From NCBI RefSeq assembly GCF_008254045.1, contig NZ_CP042425.1, positions 4,216,001 through 4,280,000 on the forward strand: DNA of 64,000 nt, written 5' to 3'. Position numbers and translations under genes: made by a program. The notes under the pieces were generated by a model. That model saw only the letters and a program-made list of their open reading frames with translations, was not told the origin of the DNA and did no database searches. Each line of letters starts with the position of its first letter. The first letter of the stretch is position 1. Of the stretch, positions 1 through 8,064 are shown piece after piece. The stretch comes from Limnoglobus roseus (GTDB lineage: Bacteria > Planctomycetota > Planctomycetia > Gemmatales > Gemmataceae).

Positions 1-388
1 TCGCACACCCCTGTCGTTCCCGCGTAGAAAGGTCTCTCACGACGAGCGGCACGACGGGACGGCCCAACCCGACGATCCTCGCAAAGTTTGAATTCGTGTG
101 GTACCGGCGGGATGAGAGGTAAGACTTTTCGCCGTGAACCTCGTTGATAAGGTCCGTCATGTTCCGTTCGTATGCCCTTGCCCGTTCTGCGGTCCGCTTG
201 GCGTCGTCGGCCTTCGGGGCCACTTCCCGTCGATGACCGGGGTTCGAACTCGCCGGCCCGCCCACGGAGAACGCGAGTAAACCCAGAAACGATGTGAGTA
301 TGGCCAACGCCATGACCGGGGATCGAAGGTGGCAGGTTGAAACTAGATGGGATGGCGTTATTCCTTCCCCTAACACTTCCTCCGTCAT
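1..388 (-). CDS. Small membrane-anchored hypothetical protein, 3' part outside window
   Basis: An open frame starts with ATG at 388 and stays open to the left edge (129 codons, no stop). A purine-rich AGGGAGGG stretch lies just upstream of the ATG. Residues about 26-46 form one hydrophobic segment, so the product is probably secreted or anchored by its N terminus, followed by a charged stretch. The visible end contains a GLGRPVVPLVVRDL stretch; planctomycete small hypothetical proteins often carry a similar IIGMGRPAVPLILREL-like motif, and the link is from memory. Function unknown. It is divergent from treY. Confidence 0.55.
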   Translation of the reverse strand, partial: MTEEVLGEGITPSHLVSTCHLRSPVMALAILTSFLGLLAFSVGGPASSNPGHRREVAPKADDAKRTAERARAYERNMTDLINEVHGEKSYLSSRRYHTNSNFARIVGLGRPVVPLVVRDLSTRERQGCA

Positions 389-461
389 CGCCGCACCCTC
401 CCTACGGCGATGATAACCGGCCACCATCGCGAGGGCGAGCCATTCCACGAGAAGATGAGAG

Positions 462-501
462 CCTGCATTTTTAATCAGCGTCCTGCACTTTTAATCGGCG
501 T
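462..501. repeat. Two tandem 20-bp imperfect repeats between divergent genes
   Basis: Two adjacent 20-bp units (462-481 and 482-501) both read CCTGCA-TTTTAATC-GCGT with two differences. They sit in the 268-bp gap between the edge gene and treY. They could be regulator binding sites for either promoter. This is inferred from position only; the rest of the gap shows nothing clear. Confidence 0.5.
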
Positions 502-656
502 CTAGAAGAGTAAAAACGCAAAGCCTGTACGCCTGACACTTTTTCTCGCCCTCGGAACAGAGTCAGCCCTGTTCGGCCCGGCGTTTGCTATTTGGATCCC
601 GCGGTGGTGGTATCTGTAACACACCCGCATCTCTCTACACGACGAGTGCACACTGA

Positions 657-3600
657 ATGAGCGACGTACCGCCCACGGGAACTGTCGGAGACGTGTTCCC
701 GGACCTCGCCGCCTTCGACGAATCCCTCCGGCAGCGTCACCGCACTCCGGTCTCGACCTACCGCCTCCAGTTGCAACGGGCGTTCACGTTCGCGGACGCG
801 CGGGCGGTCGTCGATTACCTCGCCCGCCTCGGCGTGACGGACGTGTACTGCTCGCCGTTCTTCCGCGCCAAGCCGGGGAGCACGCACGGGTACGACGTGT
901 GCGACTTCGGAGAACTCAACCCCGAACTCGGTGGCGAAGAAGCGTTCGAGGCACTTTCCGCCGAGCTTACCGCCCACGGCATGGGGCTGGTACTGGACTT
1001 CGTACCCAACCACATGGCCGTCGAGTCGGTGCTGAACCCGTGGTGGCGGGACATGCTCGAACACGGCCCGGCGTCGGCCTACGCGAAGTTCTTCGACGTG
1101 GACCGCCGGCCGGTCAAGAAGGAACTGCGCGGCAAAATTCTGCTACCGTTCCTCGGCGACCACTACGGCCGGGTGCTGGAGGGCGGCGAACTCGCCCTCG
1201 CCTTTCAGAACGGCGGCCTCGACGTGGTCTACAGCGGCCTGCCCCGCCCGCTCGACCCGCGGACCTACCCGATCGTCCTGCGACACGGCCTGACGGAGTT
1301 GCAAGCCGAGGTCGGGGACGGCGACGAGCATCTTCAAGAGTTCCTGAGCGTGCTGACCGCGCTGGAACACTTGCCGCCGAACACCGACACCGCGGCCGCC
1401 CGGTGCGCCGAACGGCAGCGCGAGAGCCGGTTCGCCCGCGATCGCCTGACTCGCCTGGCGGACGCCTCGCCCCGCATCCGCCGTCACATCGACGAGGCCA
1501 TTGCCGCGATTCAGGGCACGGCCGGCCGGCCCGAGACGTTCGATGCCCTGCACGAACTGCTGGAACTCCAGTCGTACCGCCTGTCGAACTGGAAGACGGC
1601 GGCGCACGAGATCAACTATCGGCGGTTCTTCGACATCAACGAGTTGGCCGGCCTCCGCGTCGAGGAACCGGCCGTCTTCGACGCGATGCACGACCTCGTC
1701 CTGTGCTTGATCCGCGAGCGGAAGGTGTCCGGCTTGCGGCTCGATCACATCGACGGGCTGTTCGACCCGGCCGGCTACCTCGACCGCCTTCACACCGCGA
1801 TTCTCGAACGCCGGGCGGCCGAGATGTTGCCCGAGGGCGAAGTCGCGGGGGCTTGGCCGCCGCGGTTGGGCGAGTGGCGGCAGGCCGAGCGGTCGCGACA
1901 GCCCGCCGGTCCGGTCGCCCGACCGCTGTTCGTGGTGGTCGAGAAAATCCTGTCCGGGAGCGAGACACTCCCGGCGTGGCCGGTCGAGGGGACGACTGGG
2001 TACGACTTCCTGAACGACGTGTCCCGGCTGTTCGTCAACCCGCGGAACGCCCCGGTCCTGCGGCGGGTGTACGAACGGCTCACCGGCCGGATCGACCCAT
2101 TCGCCGAGGTCGTGTACGACTGTAAGAAGCTCATCACGTGGACGTCGCTCGCGGCCGAATTGAACGTGCTGGCGCACGCCCTGAACCAGTTGTCCGAGGG
2201 CGACCGCCGGGCGCGGGACTTCACCCTCGACAGCCTCCGGGAAGCGCTCCGCGAGGTGGCCGTCTGCTTTCCCGTCTACCGCACTTATGTCGATCGGGCC
2301 GGCGTGTCCGACACCGACCAACAGGTGGTCGATCAGGCCATTCACCGGGCCCGGCGACGGAACCCGGCCATGGAAGCGTCGGTGTTCGACTTCGTCCGCT
2401 CCGTCCTCCTCCCGGACCGTGAGGGCGTCCCCGAGGCGGTGTATGACGCCCGCCTGCGGTTCGCCATGAAGTTCCAACAGTACACCGGCCCCCTTCAGGC
2501 GAAGGGCGTCGAGGACACGTCGTTTTACCGGTACAACGTCCTCGCTTCGCTGAACGAGGTCGGCGGCGACCCGCAGCGGTTCGGCGGCACCGTCGTGCAG
2601 TTCCACCAAGCGAATCAGGCCCGCCGCGAACGGTCGCCCCGGGGGATGCTGGCCACCGCGACCCACGACACGAAGCGCGGCGAGGACGCCCGCGCTCGCC
2701 TAAACGTGCTGTCCGAAGTGCCCGTCACGTGGGGCAAGCGCGTGCGGCGGTGGGCCGCCCTCAACGCCGACTGCCGCACGCCGGTGGAGGGTTCCCCGGC
2801 CCCGGACGCGAACGACGAGTACCTGTTCTACCAGGCGCTCCTCGGCAGTTGGCCGGCCGGGCGAACGGAAGCGACCGCACCACCCGATCTGGTCGAGCGG
2901 TTGCAGGCGTACATGGCGAAGGCGACCCGCGAGGCGAAGGTCCACACGAGTTGGATCACCCCGAACGAGGGGTACGATCAGGCCGTCACCCGGTTTGTCG
3001 GTGAGTGCCTCACCGGGCCGGGGTCGCGGGCGTTCCTGGCCCGGTTCCTGCCGTTCCATCGCCGCGTCGCCCACGCCGGGATGGTCAACTCGCTCGCGCA
3101 ACTCGTGCTGAAAATCGCCTCGCCGGGCGTGCCCGACTTCTTCCAGGGGACGGAGTTGTGGGAGTTCAGCCTCGTCGACCCGGACAACCGCCGGCCCGTC
3201 GATTACGCCCACAGAGCGGCTCTGTTGACCGAACTGGAACCGTGGTTGAACGACGAGTCCCCTCGGCCCTCGACCGAGCAGACCGCTGCGGTCGCCGGGT
3301 GGCTCGCCGACTGGCCGGACGGGCGGATCAAACTGTTCGTGACGGCGTGCGGGATGCGCCTCCGCCGGCGGTCCCCCGAACTGTTTCTTTCCGGCGATTA
3401 CGTCCCGATTCCGGCCGAGGGGGACCGGGCCGACCACGTCATCGCGTTCGCCCGACGGTTCGCGGGCGAGTGGGTGATCGCCGTCGTGCCGCGGTGGACG
3501 CTGGCCCTGACCGGACCGCGGCCGGGCTTGCCGGTCGGGCCGGACGTCTGGGGCGACACGGTCCTCCGCCTGCCGACGGAGTTGGGCGAGGCGGCGCTGC

Positions 3601-3719
3601 AGAACATTTTCACACGGGAGTCGGTCGCCTTGACGGCCTCGCCCGACGGCCGCACGGTGCGCGTTGCCGAGTTGTTAGCCGTCTGCCCAGTGGCCATCGT
3701 GCGGGGCGAGTCGCGCTGA
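657..3719 (+). CDS. treY: Maltooligosyl trehalose synthase
   Basis: TreY (GH13) isomerises the reducing-end alpha-1,4 bond of maltodextrins to the alpha-1,1 bond of maltooligosyltrehalose, the first step of TreY-TreZ trehalose synthesis from glycogen. The 1,020-residue protein opens with the TreY hallmark STYRLQL (about residue 34) and the SPFFRAKPGSTHGYDV block. The GH13 catalytic regions are visible: nucleophile Asp in LRLDHIDGL (about 363), acid Glu in VVVEKIL (about 429), and the conserved Asp in TATHDTKR (about 671). Length is at the upper end for the family. The usual partners treZ and treX are not next to it: the downstream neighbour is a chemosensory operon after about 150 bp. Cytosolic; call is secure. 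Confidence 0.95.
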   Translation: MSDVPPTGTVGDVFPDLAAFDESLRQRHRTPVSTYRLQLQRAFTFADARAVVDYLARLGVTDVYCSPFFRAKPGSTHGYDVCDFGELNPELGGEEAFEALSAELTAHGMGLVLDFVPNHMAVESVLNPWWRDMLEHGPASAYAKFFDVDRRPVKKELRGKILLPFLGDHYGRVLEGGELALAFQNGGLDVVYSGLPRPLDPRTYPIVLRHGLTELQAEVGDGDEHLQEFLSVLTALEHLPPNTDTAAARCAERQRESRFARDRLTRLADASPRIRRHIDEAIAAIQGTAGRPETFDALHELLELQSYRLSNWKTAAHEINYRRFFDINELAGLRVEEPAVFDAMHDLVLCLIRERKVSGLRLDHIDGLFDPAGYLDRLHTAILERRAAEMLPEGEVAGAWPPRLGEWRQAERSRQPAGPVARPLFVVVEKILSGSETLPAWPVEGTTGYDFLNDVSRLFVNPRNAPVLRRVYERLTGRIDPFAEVVYDCKKLITWTSLAAELNVLAHALNQLSEGDRRARDFTLDSLREALREVAVCFPVYRTYVDRAGVSDTDQQVVDQAIHRARRRNPAMEASVFDFVRSVLLPDREGVPEAVYDARLRFAMKFQQYTGPLQAKGVEDTSFYRYNVLASLNEVGGDPQRFGGTVVQFHQANQARRERSPRGMLATATHDTKRGEDARARLNVLSEVPVTWGKRVRRWAALNADCRTPVEGSPAPDANDEYLFYQALLGSWPAGRTEATAPPDLVERLQAYMAKATREAKVHTSWITPNEGYDQAVTRFVGECLTGPGSRAFLARFLPFHRRVAHAGMVNSLAQLVLKIASPGVPDFFQGTELWEFSLVDPDNRRPVDYAHRAALLTELEPWLNDESPRPSTEQTAAVAGWLADWPDGRIKLFVTACGMRLRRRSPELFLSGDYVPIPAEGDRADHVIAFARRFAGEWVIAVVPRWTLALTGPRPGLPVGPDVWGDTVLRLPTELGEAALQNIFTRESVALTASPDGRTVRVAELLAVCPVAIVRGESR

Positions 3720-3869
3720 ACCCCCGTCGAATCGCACATTTACGCTTGCACTCGACCGTGCGGACGACAATAATCCAAACTCAACAGTTCTTTCGCACGA
3801 GTGGGAGCCCCGACACCGGCTTCCGATCAGAGTCCGCCGCGCCACGACCCACGCAGGCGAAGGTTCCCG

Positions 3870-4427
3870 ATGGTCACGTACCAACCGACCAGTGCGGCCA
3901 CATACGCCCGCTCCCGACCGCACGCCCTGGGTTCCGGCACGTACCAGCCGATCCTCGTGTTTGCGCTCGCCGACCAAGAGTACGGGATTCCCGTGGGGGA
4001 CGTTCAGGAGGTGGTGCCCATGGCCCGCCTGGCTCAGACCCCGTTCCAGCCGGCGGTGCTCGACGGGTTCCTGAACCTCGCCGGGGTCGTCGTGCCGGTC
4101 GTCCGCCTCGACCGCTTGCTCGGTCTGCCCGGCAAGCCACCCAATCTCTACACGCCGCTCCTGGTCCTCCGCCACGGGACGCCCCGACTCGCGGTGCGAG
4201 TCGATCGGGTCGACCGCGTCCTTCGGCCGGCCGAGGGCGACGTCGTGCCGGTCCGCCCCGACGAATCGTTCAACGGCTGCGTTTGCGGTGTCTCGCGTAC
4301 CGATGGCCGCGTCGTTTTGCTCCTCGACCCGGGGCGTCTTCTGCTCGACAAAGAGCAGCAGGTGCTCGCCGAGTTCCAGGACCAGGAGCAGGAACGCCTG
4401 CGGGCCCTCGGGGGGGCGGTCACATGA
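3870..4427 (+). CDS. CheW-like coupling protein 1
   Basis: A 185-residue protein that is almost entirely one CheW domain; it would couple a chemoreceptor to the CheA kinase. Visible CheW features are the beta-barrel core FALADQEYGIPVGDVQEVV, the NLAGVVVPVVRLDRLLG block and a hydrophobic C-terminal half. The start was set at ATG 3870, because GGCGAAGG lies six bases upstream, rather than at an upstream in-frame start. The stop overlaps the cheR start (ATGA), so translation is probably coupled. It is the first gene of the chemosensory operon and occupies the position of WspB in Wsp operons. Confidence 0.88.
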   Translation: MVTYQPTSAATYARSRPHALGSGTYQPILVFALADQEYGIPVGDVQEVVPMARLAQTPFQPAVLDGFLNLAGVVVPVVRLDRLLGLPGKPPNLYTPLLVLRHGTPRLAVRVDRVDRVLRPAEGDVVPVRPDESFNGCVCGVSRTDGRVVLLLDPGRLLLDKEQQVLAEFQDQEQERLRALGGAVT

Positions 4428-5830
4428 CCCCCGACCCGGCCGCCGACCCGGACTTTCCGCGGATCAAGGACTATGTGATCCGGGCCACCGGCCTCGCCTA
4501 CTACGCCGATAAGGATGCCGACCTGGCGGCCCGGTTGGGTGCCCGGATGGGCGTCCGAGGCGTGACGGACTGCGGGGCGTACCTGAGAGTGTTGGCCGAC
4601 GAACCGGACGGCGAGGCCGAACTCGACGCCCTGATTACCGACCTGACGATCGGCGAGACGTTCTTCTTCCGCCACCGGGAAGCGTTCGCGGCACTACGGG
4701 ATGTGGTGTTTCCGGACCTCATCGCGCGGAACCGGGACCGCCGACGCCTGCGCATCTGGAGCGCCGGGTGCTCGGTCGGGGCCGAGCCGTATTCCATCTC
4801 GATCCTGCTCCGCCGCGACCTCGCCGCGGCCGTCGCCGGGTGGGACGTGACCGTCGTGGGGACGGACATCAACCGGGCGTTCCTGGCCCGGGCTTGCCGC
4901 GGACTTTACGAGGGGTGGGTTCTCCGCGGCGTCCCCGACGACCTGCGGGCGGCCTGCTTCACCCCCGCCGGTTCGGCCTGGCAACTCGTCCCGGAATACC
5001 GGGCCGGGGTCTCGTTTCAGTACCACAACCTCGTCGCCAACCCGTTCCCGTCTCTCCTCCACGACCTCGCCGATTTCGACCTGATCCTCTGCAGGAACGT
5101 GACCATCTACTTCGGGCCGGAGATCATCCGCCGGCTCATCGGGCAGTTCCATCAAAGCCTGACCGACGGCGGTTGGCTAGTGGTCGGGCACTCCGAGCCG
5201 AACCTGGAATTGTTCCGCGAGTTCCGGACGGTGAACGCGGGCGGTGCGGTCCTGTATCAGAAACTCGCCGGCTCCGGGGCGACTCGGGAACCGAGCGTCA
5301 TGTGGCCGGTCCCAACCCCAACCGTCCAGCCGCCGCCCAGTGCCCCCGCCGCATGGGCACCCTGGGAGGGGCTGACGGACTTGGCGATGCTCACCCCGCG
5401 AGTGCCCCCGCCCGAACCCATCGCGAACGCGCCGACCGGGCTGGACGCCGTGCGCCGGCTGGCCGATCGCGGGGCGTGGGCCGAGGCCGCGCGGGGGTGT
5501 GAAGAACTCCTCGCCCGCAACAGCCTGAACCCCGCGGCTCACTTCTACCACGGGATGGTCCTCGAACACCTCGGCCGCCCGGCGGACGCGGAGCGGGCCC
5601 TCCGCCGCGTGATTTACCTGGACCGGTCGCACGCCCTGGCACACTACCACCTGTCCCTCTTCCTCCAGCGGCACGGGCGTCTCGGGGAGGCCGCCCGGTC
5701 CTTCGGCAACGCCTTGAAAGTCGTCGCCGCGCTCGGGCCGAACGTCACGCACGCGGACGGGGACGGGATCTCGACTGCCGAGTTGACGAAGCTGATCCGG
5801 ATGCACCTCGCTGTGCTGGAGGGGCCATGA
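4424..5830 (+). CDS. cheR: CheR methyltransferase with C-terminal TPR region
   Basis: A SAM-dependent glutamate methyltransferase for the receptor encoded two genes downstream. The 468-residue protein has a CheR N-terminal all-alpha region, the IGETFFFRH signature, the SAM-binding SAGCSVGAEPYS motif (about residue 115), the CRNVTIYF block and GHSEP. After a Pro-rich linker, residues about 345-460 form TPR-like helices (AHFYHGMVLEHLGRP, AHYHLSLFLQRHGRL). A TPR tail is typical of WspC-like CheR proteins, not of flagellar CheR. The start overlaps the preceding stop, and the end overlaps the next CheW by four bases. Confidence 0.93.
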   Translation: MTPDPAADPDFPRIKDYVIRATGLAYYADKDADLAARLGARMGVRGVTDCGAYLRVLADEPDGEAELDALITDLTIGETFFFRHREAFAALRDVVFPDLIARNRDRRRLRIWSAGCSVGAEPYSISILLRRDLAAAVAGWDVTVVGTDINRAFLARACRGLYEGWVLRGVPDDLRAACFTPAGSAWQLVPEYRAGVSFQYHNLVANPFPSLLHDLADFDLILCRNVTIYFGPEIIRRLIGQFHQSLTDGGWLVVGHSEPNLELFREFRTVNAGGAVLYQKLAGSGATREPSVMWPVPTPTVQPPPSAPAAWAPWEGLTDLAMLTPRVPPPEPIANAPTGLDAVRRLADRGAWAEAARGCEELLARNSLNPAAHFYHGMVLEHLGRPADAERALRRVIYLDRSHALAHYHLSLFLQRHGRLGEAARSFGNALKVVAALGPNVTHADGDGISTAELTKLIRMHLAVLEGP

Positions 5831-6399
5831 CTCCGAAACGCCGGCGGATCGACTGGGACCAACTGCGGACCCGACTCGCCGCGGCGCGAGAGGCGGCGGC
5901 GGACCACGTCCTCAGCCCGGAGCGGGTGGAGGCGATCTACCGCGAGCGGGCCGAAGCACTGGCTCGCCCGCGAACCGAAGCCGACCGGGCGAGTGGATTC
6001 CGCGTGCTGGAGGTCGAGGTCGGCGGGGAGCGGTTCGGCGTAGACCTCCGCGACGTGGCCGAAGTCCTGCCGTTCGACGGCGGCACGCCGGTGCCGGGCG
6101 GCCCGTCGGAACTGGTCGGCGTCGTCAACGTCCGCGGCGACCTGCGCTCGGTCACCGACCTGGGCCGATTGCTGGGCGTCACCGGCTCGAACATCCTGGG
6201 ATTCGTCGTCCTCATTCGCGGCGCCGAGGCCGCCCTGCGGGTCGATCGCGCCGAGGCCGTTCGGACCATCGAGCTTGCGGCCGACGCCCGGCCCGATTCG
6301 CCCTTCGTCCGCGGGGTGACCGCGGACCGCTTGCGGGTTCTGGACACCGCCGCCCTCCTCGCCCACCCGGTCTTCCGTGGTCCGTCTGGTAAGGAGTAA
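5827..6399 (+). CDS. CheW-like coupling protein 2, with N-terminal helical extension
   Basis: A 190-residue second CheW. About 55 charged residues, probably helical, precede the CheW domain (FRVLEVEVGGERFGVDLRDVAEV, LVGVVNVRGDLRSVTDL). The extension and the position after cheR match WspD in Wsp-type systems; two non-identical CheW proteins in one operon is a hallmark of that class. The start overlaps the cheR stop (ATGA). A 60-bp gap follows before the receptor gene. Confidence 0.88.
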   Translation: MTPKRRRIDWDQLRTRLAAAREAAADHVLSPERVEAIYRERAEALARPRTEADRASGFRVLEVEVGGERFGVDLRDVAEVLPFDGGTPVPGGPSELVGVVNVRGDLRSVTDLGRLLGVTGSNILGFVVLIRGAEAALRVDRAEAVRTIELAADARPDSPFVRGVTADRLRVLDTAALLAHPVFRGPSGKE

Positions 6400-6459
6400 C
6401 TCACGGCGGCAGCCGGGCATTTGAGGCGGTACAACGTCGTAACCGGAAAGGGGAGAGCA

Positions 6460-8064
6460 ATGGGCACGAAGTGGACCGTCGGGCGAAAGCTCGCCGCGGG
6501 GTTCGCGGTCGCGCTGACCGCCCTCTTGGTCGTCGGCGCGGTTTCGTACCGGAGCATGTCGCAACTCATCGAGAACGCGGCCTGGGTGGCGCACACTCAC
6601 GAGGTGCTACAAGAGTTGGAGTCGCTCCTCTCACTGCTCAAGGATGCCGAGACCGGGCAACGGGGCTATCTGATCAGTCGGCAGAAGTCGTTCCTCGAAC
6701 CGTACACCGTCGCCCTCACCCGTTACCCCGATCGGTTCCGGGAGATCCGCAAGCTTACTTCGGACAACCCGAACCAACAGCGGCGGCTCGACACACTGGA
6801 ACCGCTCCTGGTCGCCCGGGTGGACGTACTCCGGGCGAACATCGAAAAGCAGGACAAGGACGAGAAGGTAACGATCGACCTGAGCCGGGGCAAGCAGTTG
6901 ATGGACGACATCCGGCGGGTGGTACAGGACATGGAGGCCGAGGAGAGAGACCTCCTCGACCGACGAGTTGCGGACGAGGCGGAGAGCGTCCGAATCGCCA
7001 AGTTGGTGATCGTGCTCGGGTCGCTCGTCGCTGTCGTCTTGGTTGCCGTTATCGGTGTTGTCATCACCCGCGGGATCACCGGCCCCTTGCGGACCGTCAC
7101 CGACCTGTCGCGTCGGGTCGCGGAGGGGGACCTCCGGGATGAAACTTTGACGATCACGTCGTCGGACGAAATCGCCCAACTCGCGGGCACGGCCGACCGG
7201 ATGCTCAAGAGCCTGCGGGATCTGACCGGCCGAATCAGTTCTGTCACCGCCACGCTGGGCGGCGCGGCCGCCGAGATCCTGGCGTCGGTCCAGCAGCAGG
7301 CGGCCGGGACCAAGGAGCAGGCCGCGACCGTCCAGGAGATCACCACCACCATGGAGGAGATCAGCCAGTCCGGGGCGCAGATTTCCGGCAAGGCCAAGCA
7401 GGTGGCCGCCGCCGCCGAGGCCGCGTCCGCCGCCAGCGCGTCCGGGAGCCGGGCCGTGCAGGAAATGAGCCGCGGGATGGCCGCCATTCGTGAACAAGTT
7501 GAAGAAGTCGCCGAGAACATCGTCGGGGTGAGCGAGAAGACTCAGGCGGTCGGGGAGATCATCGCCACCGTCAACGACATCGCCGAGCGGTCCAACCTGC
7601 TGGCCCTCAACGCGGCCATTGAGGCGGCCGGGGCCGGCGACCACGGGAGTCGGTTCTCGGTGGTCGCCGACGAGATGAAGAACCTCGCCGATCAGGCCAA
7701 GGACTCGACCGTCCAGGTCCGGACCATCCTCGGGGAGATTCAGAAGGGGATCAACACCTCGGTCATGCTCACCGAGGAGGCGGTCAAGCGGGTCGAGGCG
7801 GGGAAGCAGCAGGCTGACGTGACCGAGCAGACGATCCGGCAACTGGCGGAGACAACGGTGGAAAGCGTCCGGGCGTTCGAGCAGATCGTCGGGGCAGGGG
7901 GGCAGCAGCAAATCGGCTTCGAGCAGGTGGCCCAGGGGATGCGCGACATCCGCCAGGCGGCCTCTCAGACGGCGGCTTCCACCACCCAACTGGAAGCGGC
8001 GGCCGCCAACCTCACCGCGCTCGGCCGGGCGTTGAACGAGGCGGTCGGGAGGTACAAGCTGTGA
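6460..8064 (+). CDS. Methyl-accepting chemotaxis receptor (CHASE3-HAMP-MA)
   Basis: A 534-residue transmembrane receptor: TM1 at about 8-30, a periplasmic helical CHASE3-type sensor (about 35-175, with the ETGQRGYLISRQKSFLEPY signature), TM2 at about 180-205, HAMP, then a coiled-coil MA signalling domain (about 265-534). The hairpin tip reads ERSNLLALNAAIEAAGAGDHG. The usual IEAARAGE arginine is glycine here (codon 7630-7632), and GRGF is GSRF; that Arg contributes to receptor trimer packing in E. coli Tsr. The start is ATG 6460, with GGGGAGAG just upstream; a TTG 13 codons upstream is less likely. The stop overlaps the GTG start of cheA. Confidence 0.92.
   Translation: MGTKWTVGRKLAAGFAVALTALLVVGAVSYRSMSQLIENAAWVAHTHEVLQELESLLSLLKDAETGQRGYLISRQKSFLEPYTVALTRYPDRFREIRKLTSDNPNQQRRLDTLEPLLVARVDVLRANIEKQDKDEKVTIDLSRGKQLMDDIRRVVQDMEAEERDLLDRRVADEAESVRIAKLVIVLGSLVAVVLVAVIGVVITRGITGPLRTVTDLSRRVAEGDLRDETLTITSSDEIAQLAGTADRMLKSLRDLTGRISSVTATLGGAAAEILASVQQQAAGTKEQAATVQEITTTMEEISQSGAQISGKAKQVAAAAEAASAASASGSRAVQEMSRGMAAIREQVEEVAENIVGVSEKTQAVGEIIATVNDIAERSNLLALNAAIEAAGAGDHGSRFSVVADEMKNLADQAKDSTVQVRTILGEIQKGINTSVMLTEEAVKRVEAGKQQADVTEQTIRQLAETTVESVRAFEQIVGAGGQQQIGFEQVAQGMRDIRQAASQTAASTTQLEAAAANLTALGRALNEAVGRYKL

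Noticed and set aside
3005..4423. Long open stretch upstream of cheR in the same frame
   Set aside because: It overlaps treY and the first CheW in another frame; the family N terminus and the ATGA overlap set the cheR start at 4424.
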